Shown here: in pieces, positions 51,591 to 64,000 of the stretch | How positions within the stretch are numbered: position 1 is the first letter of the stretch | How the letters are laid out: every line of letters starts with the position of its first letter | Source: Membranipora membranacea | Lineage: Eukaryota > Bryozoa > Gymnolaemata > Cheilostomatida > Membraniporidae | Reading direction: 5' to 3' | Assembly (NCBI GenBank): GCA_914767715.1 | Contig: OU612069.1 | Coordinates: 1,054,001 to 1,118,000 of the forward strand | Length of the DNA: 64,000 nucleotides | Position numbers and translations under genes: made by a program | The notes under the pieces: generated by a model | What the model was told of the DNA's origin: nothing | Seen by the model: only the letters and a program-made list of their open reading frames with translations | Databases searched by the model: none

Positions 51591-54500
51591 TTAATCCCAC
51601 TTACTCTCTTTGTCTGGTAGGACTTGTTTTACTTGAGTATCGCTCTTCTTCATATTCTCTTTGTTGAATCCCTCGATACCAGATCTCAGCTCCACCTCCT
51701 TCTTTTCGGCGGCGATGGCTAAAAAGTAAAAAAAGTATAAATATAAAAGCTCTGCCAAAACGAAACACCATATGAGGTCATGAGGTCATGAGGTCACAAG
51801 CTTTTAAATTTATCTAATTGCAAATAAATACAAAGCATTATGGTGACCAGGGTTAGAGAATACATAGTCGCTAAAGATATTATTATTGGTCGTATCAGGG
51901 AGTTTGGCACGAGTGTGAATGTAACTAATAATTTAAAGAGTTATCCCTTTATAATTCAGGAGGGGAAAACTCTTTCCATAACTCATCAATCTGCCTTTGG
52001 CAGTAATAAAATAGTGACGGCATATTAGTATAATGGTTCCAATTCAAAATCAGATTTAATTCAATTACACACTATGGACTGAGATTATTACCCTTCCCAA
52101 GCTAATACTATGGTATAGTCTGATGCTATCAAGTGCTTTCAGCTTTAAAATATCCAGTAACTTCCTTAATGCAGAGCCTACTCGAAAGCAAATGTGCATC
52201 AACAGTGTAATTTTCATATTAGATGCTCACTGATTGCATGTCAAAGTGGTATTAACATGTCCTGTACAATCCACAAGAGGCTGCAGGGTACACACCAGAT
52301 AAGCTAAAGGACTCAAGGTGCAATCAGAGAGTGACTCCATGTTTGGCACATCTATAGTATAAAAGTGGCTCTCTTTCATAAGTTCATTTAGCTAGCCTTA
52401 AGCAATAGGAGTACAAATTTTGTCTTTTTTGTAGGATGCATGGACTTCAGTAACATTGGCAACTTTTAAATAAACCCCCTTATTTTGAGAATTGGTTTCA
52501 GTTTAACGCAAATACCGTACCCTTGAAAACGAAGTAAACATGTTTACTTTTGTTAAACTTCATACGTGATTCTAAGAATAACCGATTCAGGTGATAATAA
52601 ATATGTTACATGTGAGAAACACCTAGCTAAGCTAGACATTATCTCTCCACATACGTAGTGGAAAGTTCTTCTCACATAAAGCCGTGAAGGTTTCTGTTAT
52701 TTTAAGTTGACTCTGACAGCAGAGATTGAGGATTAGGCAGAAGCCAAGTGATAAAATGATTCCAGACTTCAGACTGTGTCGGGTAAAAATTAATGTGATC
52801 AACATGCACACATCTACACACCCTCAACATGACAACATATGTGTGCTAGAGGAAGAAATTAAACATGCTACGTGCGAGCCAATATTATAATACTAAGATA
52901 GAAAACTACAATGTTAATGAAGCACCTAGGAGCGTGGGAGAATGTTGGGCTAATATCAAAGAGGATGGGGGTGTTGATGGCATGCCTGTCATATCGGGCC
53001 AATCAGCTCGGCATCGAATGACAGTGACTGAGTAGTAGGGTTCATATTCCCTAGCTCTAACTGTCCTCTCCCCCCCCCATATCAACATGCAAATGAACAA
53101 AGAAACACTTGGAGGAAGCCACCAAAAATGGTTATTAGTTCCTGCAATCCCAGATCCTGAGGAGACGTCTCAGTGGCCTAACCAATTTTAAATTCACAGC
53201 CAACATGTGGTTATGGGCACATTAATCATTTTTTTTGGAATAGTAGGTCATATGCCCATGATCCTTATATCTAGGGTTAGTTCAGTTAACATGAGATATA
53301 AGCAAGCTAACATATAAGACGTGAAAGGTGCCACATCTAAGTTAGTTTAAGTGTTTGTACCGTCCGTGTTGGGCAGTGGGTTCTTCTCCTGAGTCTCCGC
53401 CTTGTTTAGTTTATTCTTAGCGAATCCTTCGATGCCTGATGTGAACTGCTGATGTTGTTTCTCAGCAAGCACAGCTGTAAGTAAGTTAGAAGTAAGCAAC
53501 TACCAATAAGTACCACATAAATATATACAAATACTAACGGTAACCTAACACCGTACATACAAACATGCATAGAGCTAAGGGGCGCTTAAACTGTATATTA
53601 GGATAGCTGGTAGTAGCAGTTCATTGTCAACCTCTTCCCCAAAAAAAAGTGGGTGGGGAAAGTTGTTGATAGTGAAATGCTACTACCAGCTATCCCGACC
53701 CAGTTTGAGCACTTAATCTATGGGGAGGTAAGTCATAAGGGGCCAAGGGTGGCACATCCAGGCAGCAACGACATGAATTACATGACTGGTATTTATGATA
53801 GGAGGAGTGCTTTCATGCAACAGGTTATATTTCGGGGTTTTACGTTGGGAACAAGCAGCCTATCGCACGGAGCATAAAGGGAATGCTAAGTGTATGTAGT
53901 AGTCAACAGGAAATATTGAGAAGCTGGTGAGCAAAACTACAGAAAAGTATCCCAGTAAACACCATGAACCTTTAAGTGAAATGGTACACACAAAGATGTC
54001 GAGGTTATGAGCCATGACATGGAGCAGGAGAGGCCGGCTTTGAAAAAGGGCATGTCAAACCGTCTCACATGAACCAAGTCACACAAGAGTTCATCCAAAA
54101 TACTTGTGGAACTTCGGTGCAGGAAATTAACTCAGGGCATTGCCCTGGAATGTTGATGACAGGTAGAGTTTTTTTAATGTTTTCTAGTTGCTGGTGCATC
54201 AATGCATCAATGCATCAAGGCGCTAATGCATCAATAGCCAACTACCTGACAGAACAGTCAGGTGCTCATATAAATATGCTAAAAGCTTGTATGTATCGCT
54301 CTATAAGGTGTCAACACTGCTGAGATTATGTCAAATGCCAATCCTCTTGACATGCCAAGGCAGGTTATTGCCACTAGGATGGTGGAGTGAAAGTGAAACC
54401 TTATGCAGATTATGGAACAATTTCATAATTTTATTCTTGACAAACTGTTTTCAAGGCTGTAAAAGCAAATTGCATGTGTAGCTTTAGCCATGATTTATAT

Positions 54501-57500
54501 CAGTAGCCATGGGGGAATGAATAATGGTATACATGACACTGATGTTAAATTGCTCAAACTTGTCTTTTGTCTAGAGGTCATGGCGTGTTTCAAGATTCGG
54601 TATTTTGTTGGTGTGTTTTTGCAGCTGTTATTAGTCTGAGCCTTATTTTAGTAGGAGACAATTTAGAGTTGGTGTCTGCTAGTTAGTTTAAAATAGCGCT
54701 GAGTAAGCAAGAATACATTTAGTATTGACAGCGACGGTCTGTTAGTCTATCAACAACATAGTATGGCAAATATGAAAACAAACACACTTGAGCTCGGAAT
54801 GTGCCGAATTCGTGAGGTCGCCAAGGGTAATTAAATGTCTTGTCAGTTTTGAGCTAAGAATTCTTTCAACAGATCGAGCAGCAGGCCAATACGTATGTTT
54901 TGGTATGACCGCAGACTAACATTGAGACTGTACCTCAGGCTAACATTGAGACTGTACCTCAGGCTAACATTGAGACTGTACCTCAGGCTATCCTCCTTAC
55001 TTACCATCGTTATCAGGCAGTGAGTTTTTCTCATTGGTCTCGACTTTCTTGAGATCAGCTCCAGTCTCGACGTCACTCAGTAGACTCTGTCTGTCCTTCT
55101 CTTGTTTCACATCTACAACATCAACAATAACATTATCGTCAACATGAAAACAAATAACATAAACAATAACACATACAATAACAAAGATATAGAATATGAT
55201 ATCAAAGTTGAATACAGGTTGAACATGGCAACATCCACAAGTCAATAAACACAAAATGAGATCACCAATAACCTCTATCTCACCTTACCCTATCCTAATG
55301 CACTATCTAAGGTTTCTTAATACTGAATGCAGTGAATTTGCCCAGGCTAGCTTCTCATGGCAGAAAGATCATATACATCATTACAACAAAAAATACAAAT
55401 CCCACAAATGATAAGATCGATCAACACTGTGAATATAACAAGTATGATCAATATTGAGATATGGTCATATCAGAGACTATAGATATATCTATAGTCTCTG
55501 GTCATATTGCATTGCTTGATAGATGCTAGGATAAATCTATTTGGCTTCTAACAAAAGTTCAATACAACCAAATCGCTGCTGATAAGTTATCCAAATAGTG
55601 ATATTATTATTCTGAAGCAGTGCCAGTATTACAAATAAGCAGAGACAGGGAAGTGAAATATCTCAGATTACTCTATGATTGGCTGCATGGGAAAAACTAG
55701 GTTTTATACAGCTGCGCTACTGTGACTCTGCATTGTGTAACAAGGGAAACAAAATCTGAAATCAGGATCAGGACCTAGTTGTAGTTTCGGCTCGACGAGT
55801 TATAACTAAGAAATGCGTGATGTTAGTTGCACTATCGGTATTGATTCCAGTAAATTTGATAACAAGAGTGCGACTTCACACATTCTTAGAGTCAGGCAGT
55901 TAGACAGACGAGCTGTAAGCAAGCCAAGCTTGTCTGCATTGAATGAATGGAGTATATTGCTGGCTTTCGCTGTCATATCTCCAAGAAGTCAGACCTCAGG
56001 CAGCATGAGATACAGACATTGCAGGCAGGGATTGGGAGTGACAACACCAAAGACAGTAGATGACAATTAGGCGCCTAAACTATCTTTCCATTGAATCAAT
56101 GTTCAGTTTTTTTGTGGTTATAGGATTTCTTGGTCATGGTTGAGTATACTAATGTGACCACAGCTCTACAAAGTTTCAGTAATTCATTCCGATGACATAA
56201 TAACTTGACTACTGACCGTCAGCGCTGGGCAGGACTACCTTCTCGTCTGTCTCGGCGTGTCTCAGCTTTGGTTTGGCTTCTACTCCAGCTAGAACTCCCT
56301 GGTGGGTCTTCTCCTGCTTAACATCTACAATAAGAACATAAAGTCACATCAAGTATAGATAAGAGAAACAGACTCGCAGGAGGTTAAGTACTCCATTTCC
56401 CAAAGTTCTTGGAATAGCTAAATGGATGTTGCTATTATTTTCTTTTCTAGGGTGTCAGGGACTAACCATATGGATAGTTTGTAACACTATAGTCTCTAAG
56501 TCTGGGACTTGCATTCAAAAAAGGTTATCAAGTAATCCATAACACCCAAGTTATTAAAATTTTGAGAATAAGAACTCATTTAGATAATCGGTATCCCACA
56601 ATGCAATAAGTATGAAGAAGTTATCCCCTCATTACTAGTTTCTTGCATGCATTTAGATCCACGCGTGTTCACTGTGCATGTGACCTTCTTCACAATCCAA
56701 TCTGTGATTGTCTTGTTTATAGTTGTAACTGGAGGAATACAATTAACAGAAAATGACAGATAACTGGCTTCCTACAGGCCTCGCATCAGACAAATGGGTA
56801 TAAAAATGACAGAACTGTCAGTGTGCGATCTCAGACAGTATCGGTACGTACTGATCAATGAACTCTTACATCAGAATCAATCAAAATTTATTTTCTTCTA
56901 GGAAGTAGAATCTGCATTATGGAAAGCTTGTGTTTTTCCTATGATGTCATCTAGGTCATAACTCAAGCAGAGCAGAGTAACGTTTTATAGATTGATCTAG
57001 TCTGGGAGGGGATTATGGCTAACTTGGACCGAGGACTTGCTAAGACACACTGAATCTCAATGTCTATTGCGACTTTTTCCCTTTGCTTTTCTAGATTTGA
57101 TGATGAGAAATCTGACTACCATGTGACCAGGAGATGTAGGTGGTACCAGCATAGAGAGAACTGGTACGGCATATACCTACTGGTCACATGACTAATCACA
57201 TGAAAGACAAACCCCTCATCGTGAATGTATGTTACCTTGATTTCAATCAGCCATAAGTCCATAAAATATAAACAAATCTCACAAACAACAACCCAAAATA
57301 TTGTAACCTCAGCTCTTACTGAAATTACAGAAAATTTTTTAAATTCCTTGAGGCAGACATACCATTGACTTACATTTTACATGGATCAGGTCATATTTTA
57401 TACCCACAACGAAGACCAGTAAACATGCTGTGAGTTTACATAATGCATCCCATCATTGGGTGGATGAACTCGAAATATATCCCTAGTCTGTTAAAAGACT

Positions 57501-60500
57501 GACCTTGTCAGGGAAGGGCAGTGGCTCCGGTTTTATTCTATTAATTTATAATAAAATTTAAGTTTGTGTGAATGTGTTGCCTTTGGACATTTTGCAGTAG
57601 GCCTATAAGTAGTTCACTTCCCTGAGAGAAAGGGAAGGGCGATTTCATAAATAGTTTGAGAAAGGAGTGTAAGGTTACCATGAACTATTTAGGCAAACAG
57701 ATAGATATGAAACTATTTAATAGTTATACCCCTATGTTATCTCTACTCCTATATACAGCTACCCTTCTGCAGCAGGTATGACAGCGCTGAGAACACTGAC
57801 ATAGGGTAGGGCAAGTCACAAGGTATACTGTGATAAATGCTGTTCCAAAGTCAACATTTTGCTCTCAAACAATGGAGAATGTGTCAGCACAATAACTGTG
57901 CATTTCTGATGAGGAGGTCATGGTGTCCCACAATGCAATTCTCTTCAACGCCTTTTAGGATTCATGTGGCAATGATAGAGTCACAGAGTGAGAATACTTG
58001 TATGATATTGACCTCTTGCATTGTGGGAATGTAGTGGAGATGCCAATCCTGATTTAAGATTACCATACTGACTATCCAAGTTATGAAGCGAGGAATTCTA
58101 GGGTTATTGCGCAAGTTATATCAGCCCTAGATACAGAGGCTGATTTCTGAATTTGATCATGTGCTTCTTCTACATGCCTACAACTGGCATTCCACAACTA
58201 GCTTGGCTAAGCAATGCTAGGTGAGCATTATATTACATCTCTTTTCTATGCTGATTGTGTGTTTTTGGCTAAACTAAATTTCTGTTTTTGGCAAACACCC
58301 CATATTATTTAAGAGGATTACTCAAATTATCATTTAGATGCTATCTAAAACTCTAATAATATTTGACTATGCCTGACATTATCTTATATAAAACATTGTA
58401 CGTCAAACAACCAGCCCTAAACTCACATGAGGGATTATAAATACTTATAGCTCAAACTGTCTCAGAGTAGGTGGAGGCTTTAGAAGCAGCGGCTGTCTAA
58501 GTAGTTTTATAGTTCTAATCACCAGACTCTGATATCAATCACAAACTAGTACTATCACAGCTTTGCATTCTGTTTAGATTTTAGTAACCCTGCAGATGGC
58601 GTTTTGGTAAAAAGCTAAATTGTGAATTTTAGTGATTTTTGCATAACATTAATATTTGTGACTGCAGCTTAGTACTTTGTTTGTATCCTAACTTAACTCT
58701 TCTACCCAGAGAGGTGTAATTTCCAGGCCTTTTTTTTTCCTGGGTTGGTTGCAGAACTCATCAAAACTGAGCGCCCAAATTACCTGTTTGGGAATTATCA
58801 TGGAGGACAACAAATGGAAAAGTTGGGTGCAAAAATCTCATGGAGTCATTTAATTCAGAATGCGTCACTAATGCATGAGAGCGACAATATTTAGGGTATG
58901 GCGCTGGAATGCCAGCTGACACGTCCGCAGGTTGCGTGATGTTTATCATGTGCATTTTGGCTCCAAAACAGTATTTAATACTGTTTTGAAGCCAAAATGC
59001 ACACCACAGTGTTGAAATATCTGGGTTGGTAATACCAAAGATTAAAAATACTAATATACTAAAATACTAATATACTAAAATACTAAGATACTAAAATACT
59101 AAGATACTAAAATACTAATGTACTAAAATACTAATATACTAATATACTAAAGTACTAATATACTGAGAGAAAATCTGATCGATGATTGACTAGTATGTTT
59201 ATTTGTTTACATTAGAATCAGTACATCAGGGCATCAGAGCATCAGTACATCAGGGCATCAGAGCATCAGGGCATCAGAGCATCAGGGCTTACTTGCTCCC
59301 TTACTTGTTTGCATTGCTTTCTTGTTTAGATGCCCCCCCCCCACCCAACCTTCTTAACTCAGTGAGCATATTGTGGCAGTAGGTGACTATCACAATCCAG
59401 ACAAAGGCTAGACATAATATAGAGCTGATATTAATCATGAAATGAGACCAGATTGCAGATGTATAAATGTATATCTTTTGATTCTAAGGTCATTACAAAT
59501 GTCAAACCAATAACCTATCTAATTACAGAAAGTGTGCTCAGGTATTATCATCTCATACATTCCTTTGTGATTCTTTGACATAATGTTCTTTTTATAGGTT
59601 GTGTTGAAGTCAGAAACTCAATATGTGTGTTAAGTTTCACTGCAGATGTTGTTTTTTTCCAACTGCAAACGTGATGTGGGTGTTTTAAGTAGCCTTGAGG
59701 GACAAAGAGCTGTTGCTTTCATGCAGTACACCTCAGTTCAGAAGAAAATGTTGAGCATACCGCCCAAACCAGTGACTTCCTTCACGTTATTCAGATTTTC
59801 ACTGCCTTTCAATATTGTAGAATAGCCATAGTGAAAGTATCAATTACTAAACCTTCATCTTGATTGGGTAACACATGGCTGCCAGATGACATAACGCACA
59901 CATTGTGATGCTTCTATAGAAACACTTCTACTAGCAATGACACATTCATCAATAATATCATAGCTGTTGCACACCATAGCCCATAGAGTATATAATAACT
60001 CTACGCCATAGGGCATAGACCTATACACTCTATGCAAGCTGCCAAAAGCTCCCAAAGGAAAGTAACATGACATGTTGTTGTTATTTTGTTGAGTCATTAT
60101 TGCAATAAAAGTGCAGCACAATCCACCCAACCATCATAGAGCTCATCACACAGTCCATAAATGGCTGTTTGGGGCCTGAGATGCGTCACAGAAGTATTTA
60201 TCTGTGCAGGAGATAATGATTTAACTTCCCCATTAGGAGAGGAACAATGGACAATGGTGACTGTTACTAACTATGATATTACTATGATTTCATCAAGAGC
60301 TTAAAACTATGATGACACATTCTGTGAAATTATCATAACAGTTCATGCTAGTCTATTGGTTTCTTTGTTATTTTCATATTTTGCAATAGCAGATAAATCA
60401 TGATTTTGCTTTTCACCAAAATAGGAATATTTTGTCAGCCATGAGCAAATTCTCAGCACTATCGACACTAAGTTCTATTGTTTCAGTGACATCAAATTTG

Positions 60501-61235
60501 AATAGTTTATCAGTTTAAATACGGCAAAGAGCTTACAATGGGTACAATTATAACCTATCTACTCTACAATGCCCAATTATGGAGAACTACAAACTGTCTA
60601 TCTTATCTAAGCTCCATAATTATGTTTATGGTTATTTGCCTAAGTGCATTGTTACATACTTGAAAAGCTAAGGAGCTACAAACTTGAATGTCTTAAAAAT
60701 TTTCATCACCAACAAATTTATGCTTGCTTTTCTCTGATCAAACTATCTTATCAAGGTGGGGTTGCAGCATAACATTATGAAGGGGCTCTAAGGTGATATT
60801 TTGTTTTGACCAATACCTCATAACCTCGATTAGGCGTTGACGTGATAACATAGGTGATGAATTTAAATTTTGATTAATGGCTTTTTTTTCATAATAAGTG
60901 GCTTAGTAGCCGGCTATTAAACAAACCATGCCAACAGTTTGATGATGAGTTTCAGTATTTGTTATACACAAAGATGCACCAGAGAGCAGGAATCTCAATC
61001 AATTAGGATCCTACTGCTACCCAACCATGAATCAAACACACAATGTAGCGAAGAATGGAAAACCATTTCTTTCATTGTTGTGGTTTAATTGCATATATCT
61101 GCATATCGTTGATAAAGTCGGCTTACCATCAGAAGAAGGAAGTTGGTTCTTCTCCTGAGTTTCAGCTTTCTTTAGACCATCTTTGTTGAATGCAGCGATG
61201 TCTCCGGCGACGGGGGATGTTGGAAGGTCAGACAT
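51591..61235 (-). CDS. TMSB-like (multi-repeat): five-repeat beta-thymosin (5 coding exons, 188 aa)
   Basis: Minus-strand coding exons: 61127-61235 (ATG), 56217-56324, 55005-55112, 53361-53474 and 51591-51718 (TAA). All introns are phase 1, so each exon is one interchangeable unit of 36-41 residues. Every exon carries a beta-thymosin/WH2-type actin-binding motif: LKKAETQEKNQLP, LRHAETDEKVVLP, LKKVETNEKNSLP, LNKAETQEKNPLP and MKKSDTQVKQVLP, all matching the L-K-K-T-E-T core followed by E-K-x-x-L-P. Upstream of the motif is an amphipathic helix (GIEGF-K). Beta-thymosins bind actin monomers; multi-repeat forms such as fly ciboulot act in actin assembly. An AG acceptor at 61253-61254 shows a 5' UTR exon further upstream. 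The fifth repeat is the most divergent (K-K-S-D-T). The 4.8-kb first intron could hide another unit, though I did not find one. Confidence 0.88.
54916..54990. repeat. 24-bp minisatellite beside a thymosin exon
   Basis: Three copies of a 24-bp unit (CTAACATTGAGACTGTACCTCAGG) plus a partial copy. It ends about 14 bases inside the intron from the donor of exon 55005-55112. On the transcribed strand it is pyrimidine/purine mixed with no obvious splice motif. Confidence 0.9.
55472..55499. repeat. 28-bp perfect palindrome
   Basis: AGAGACTATAGATA followed by its exact reverse complement. The flanks carry a direct repeat GGTCATAT (55463-55470 and 55500-55507). It lies in a thymosin intron. Confidence 0.9.
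58950..59002. repeat. near-perfect 26-bp hairpin
   Basis: Left arm 58950-58975 and right arm 58977-59002 pair over 26 bases with one mismatch and a one-base centre. CTGGGTTGG occurs on both sides (58740 and 59024). It may be a tiny fold-back element or the remnant of one. Confidence 0.85.
59041..59163. repeat. AT-rich tandem repeats (AATACTAATATACTA type)
   Basis: About eleven imperfect copies of a 10-11-bp TACTAAAATA/TACTAATATA unit in the thymosin first intron. Confidence 0.85.
59222..59288. repeat. GGGCATCAGAGCATCA tandem repeats
   Basis: Eight or so copies of a CATCAG-based 8-bp unit alternating GGGCATCA, GAGCATCA and GTACATCA. Confidence 0.85.
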
Positions 61236-61254
61236 GTTGATATTAGTATCTGCA

Positions 61255-62432
61255 GAGAAAAACAATAAAAACCAATGACACAGATGCATGAACCTTAAAT
61301 GATTGTTAGAAATAGAAGCAGCCTGTTCACCATTTACACTCAGAACTACAATTTCAGCCAGACAACACACTTTCTTCAGAGTGTGCAATCCTGTTCCAAT
61401 CTCAAGCTTCAATCATTGCTTCAATTGCCCAAAGGAATGGAGGTGGGAGTTTTATAGTCTTGAATTGTATGAGGCTTAGACCCCTTTCGATTCATACTCA
61501 GACAAATTGATAGACAGTGTTGTTATCATTACTTAGAGTGAATTACAACAAATCTGCATCAGCAGCCATGCATGCTGCCTGCTGTGATAGATCATACCTT
61601 AGTAGCAAACTAATGAATGAAAAATGATCGACTGCCTGTACGACACGCATGCAGTGTGACTATTCCCTTGTTATCTTATAGTTTTTCGATGTGACAACAA
61701 CTGATTCTGAAGTTTATTGAATAAATAATATCTAGTTAATATTTTGCTCTATGCAATAATATTTGTATGGCTTACCTTTCGAGGAATCTGGCTTTGAATG
61801 GTGACTTCTCCGCTAGGTGATCCCAAAATGAGTGAGAATGAATGACCTGTTGCTTCTTTTCAGGAAGTGTGACGTTTGGGTTCATGACCTGATTCAAAAG
61901 CCAATCATGTTCCACTTCAAATGGGTCAATACAACATTCGTGTTTTGATTGGATGAATCCTTATAAAAACAATAACAATACTCTGCGAATCCCTTCGAAC
62001 TGGCACAAGGACACAACTCTCATATTGAGATGATTGATTGATTTTATTTCTATCACTAACATGATATATGTTGTGAAAAAAGGTGTTAAATACTCCCTAA
62101 ATACTGATGCCCATGTTATTAAAAATGATAAAAGTGTAGCATACATGGCTTAAAATAGGAGTGAAAAGTCTCTGAGGCTGGAAGTCATTTAACAAAAATT
62201 ATTATACAGGTTTATTTAGCTTGAGTGCTGCCTGGCGTAAAAAAGAATCTCTGCCCCATTGCTTCTGTATTTAATAGGACGATATCGTCCGGATGGGCAC
62301 TTTTCAAAAAAGTCATTTATAAAATGTTTGTCATCCTGAATATATTGTATTGAGATAAAAAAATACTATGATGACTGGTATGGTGTCCCACCATTCCTGG
62401 TTATACGAGCTAGAACTTTTCATTATCAATGG
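61255..62432. other. upstream region of the thymosin gene
   Basis: Probably contains the thymosin promoter and non-coding first exon, neither of which I can place. The inverted LINE-like tail (62025-62112) is here. Confidence 0.35.
62025..62112 (-). repeat. LINE-like 3'-tail repeat, copy 2
   Basis: Inverse of the 28368-28482 segment: GATTGATTGATTTTATTTCTATCACTAACATGATATATGTTGTG followed by AAAAAAGGTGTTAAATACT. Confidence 0.5.
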
Positions 62433-62786
62433 TTATAATACAATATTGTCATCAGTTTGACCACTTAGGTCCGTTTGTGGACTTGGCTGATCTGATATTC
62501 CGGGTACAGAAACTAAATGTCGTATCTGCGGTGTGTAGGGTGAGACAGATGTGGCCGGATTCCTTAGTATGAAAAAATATTTAACGCAGCGCAAAATGTA
62601 GTTTCTTAAAACTCCTTTACAATTACCTTGGTAGGATCTTATATCCAAAAATGAATAACGCCCCGTTTTTCTCAACTGCTTAGCTTTTAAAATGTCAGAG
62701 AGAGTGATTGCACTTACAGGAGATGCACTATCACTTGTTTCTGGACAAAATGAGTACTTATATGTTGGCTTAGTATTTCCAAACAT
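62433..62786 (-). CDS. uncertain 117-codon ORF, no family recognised
   Basis: The translation is of ordinary composition (SFCPETSDSASPVSAITLSDILK, then a Pro/Ser/Thr-rich end). An intron-like segment of 64 bases (GTAATTG...CATACTAAG) lies inside it. Removing that segment shifts frame and gives an earlier stop. No partner exons or known domain. It may be part of an unknown gene or chance. Confidence 0.25.
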   Translation of the reverse strand: MFGNTKPTYKYSFCPETSDSASPVSAITLSDILKAKQLRKTGRYSFLDIRSYQGNCKGVLRNYILRCVKYFFILRNPATSVSPYTPQIRHLVSVPGISDQPSPQTDLSGQTDDNIVL

Positions 62787-64000
62787 ATAACAAACAGGCC
62801 TTTTAGAAGAAGGCGTGTAACTTTGTGTTATACATGATGATTGAATCTCACACCAATCAATTCAGGTTAGTGATCTTTGCACTGTAGCGTTTGCATTAAT
62901 CTAAATGCGCTTGAGTTCAAAAGTTCTCCAGTTCGGGTGGGCTGACTTTTCAGTCTGAGAACTCAAGCACATATGGATTAATCTTAAGCCACTCACATGC
63001 TCAATTGACTCTGAAAATATTCTGACTGAAACTGTGGCATTTCCTATCTATTTCAAACTGTCTTTTTGTCTTGATACAATTGGATTGGAATGAAAGTAAG
63101 TATACATTAATGTTGAGGTATTAATTTACCATAATCAGGTAATTTTAACAAGTTTGCATGATATCCAACCTCTGCAATATCGTGCCAAAGATTTGTCTTT
63201 TCGAATAACAAACCTATACAGGGCACCATATACAGCTCAAGAGATACACTCAATTGTGGTTGACTTGCCCTTCTAGATACGCTTGGTACTTTGTGTATGA
63301 AGCAACTTCGGTTAAATCTCTCATTTTTATTTTTTTTTCTGGTTTATAAATGGCTAAACTAACAGTAAGATAAAAAGTAAGGAACCAGTTAATTCAAGAT
63401 AAAATGATTATGGGAGCAAATTTTCAAAACAAAAGTAACTGAGTGTCTATACCTTCAGTTTATTCAAAGAAATAAAAAAAGGTCAAAATATCTCATGGAC
63501 TCGTCCACAAACCAGTTATTGTAATACAAGACACAAAATAGAATAGTACAGTGAAGTAATAGGTGCAAATTGAAGGGAGAGCAGCAGGATATGCAATATT
63601 TCACTAGTTTAATCCCTGCATGACCATAAAAATCATTCACAACTGTCTGACACATACAGGTCCATGAAAAAAGAGAGAGAATTTATAAGTACAGTTTAAA
63701 CAATGAAGTCATGTCTGTTCCAACTTTGTCAGATAGATTTGTAGTTTTGCGTTTACAAATTGTGTTCCACCTTGTCTGCATACAAAGCAACATCGAATTT
63801 GAGATAAGGGTCATAAATAACAGAGTGAAGCTAGTCTGAGCCCCCCAGACTTTTGCCCACTACCCGACAGCCCCTGGCTGGTGAATGCAGTTCACCCCAT
63901 ACCGTCCCACGTCGGCCATATATTTTTCTGGTATTGGACACGCTATTCTACTCACAAATTAGGCATTGAAGATGTGAATTTTGGCTAATCAAGATTAAAG
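62787..64000. other. non-coding stretch at the window end
   Basis: No exon, repeat or RNA gene that I can support. Confidence 0.4.

Larger units (their letters stand above)
56325..61126. other. first coding intron of the thymosin gene
   Basis: A 4.8-kb intron with no recognised exon. It holds an inverted repeat at 57113-57197 (ACCATGTGACCAG ... CTGGTCACATG), the hairpin at 58950-59002, and the tandem repeats at 59041-59288. Confidence 0.5.

Noticed and set aside
62433-62786. Confident two-exon gene from the internal GTAATTG...CTAAG segment
   Set aside because: The 64-base putative intron changes frame into an early stop, so neither model is supported; kept only as a low-confidence ORF.

Overview
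This is a eukaryotic, almost certainly metazoan, window. Genes are split by GT-AG introns, the DNA is AT-rich, and fragments of LINEs, an LTR retrotransposon, a DNA-transposon MITE and tRNA-like SINEs lie throughout. Several protein types here (secreted NHL-repeat protein, Mutator-like/YqaJ gene, multi-repeat beta-thymosin) are common in sponges, cnidarians and other marine invertebrates. A sponge or another early-branching invertebrate is my guess, not a demonstrated placement. Almost every long uninterrupted ORF at 6.2-8.5 kb is an artefact of one satellite array. The real genes had to be assembled exon by exon, checking splice sites and codon phase by eye.

Layout. 0-3.1 kb: no convincing gene. 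3.6-11.6 kb (minus): a seven-exon, 314-residue single-pass membrane protein with one cadherin-like repeat. The intron between its membrane and cytoplasmic exons holds a 2.2 kb array of an 8-bp satellite, and another intron holds a LINE fragment. 9.2-12.4 kb: tRNA-like SINE copies in and next to this gene. 13.2-16.7 kb (plus): a six-exon secreted NHL-repeat protein. 16.7-26.2 kb: non-coding, with a 0.83 kb direct duplication. 26.5-31.3 kb (minus): a multi-exon Mutator-like transposase plus YqaJ exonuclease locus, carrying a stop codon and a frame break. 32.3-33.1 kb: a LINE copy that lost its reverse-transcriptase active site by internal deletion. 33.6 kb: a fold-back element. 36.0-37.4 kb (minus): the last exons of an unrecognised acidic-tailed protein. 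37.5-39.9 kb: a gag-only LTR retrotransposon with intact ends and a perfect 5-bp target duplication. 40.1-40.5 kb: a hAT-type MITE with a perfect 8-bp target duplication and a tRNA-like cassette inside. 43.6 kb: an integrase-like exon. 45.1-48.5 kb (minus): an eight-exon katanin p60 AAA ATPase that appears to lack the N-terminal MIT domain. 51.6-61.2 kb (minus): a five-repeat beta-thymosin with one repeat per exon. 61.3-64 kb: nothing firm.

The genes do not form a pathway. Katanin (microtubule severing) and beta-thymosin (actin binding) are adjacent and co-oriented, but that may be chance. The most unusual items are the two-variant satellite inside a membrane-protein intron, the MITE carrying Pol III promoter boxes, the MIT-less katanin, the damaged Mutator/YqaJ locus, and an inverted pair of promoter-like elements at 41.7 and 48.8 kb bracketing katanin.
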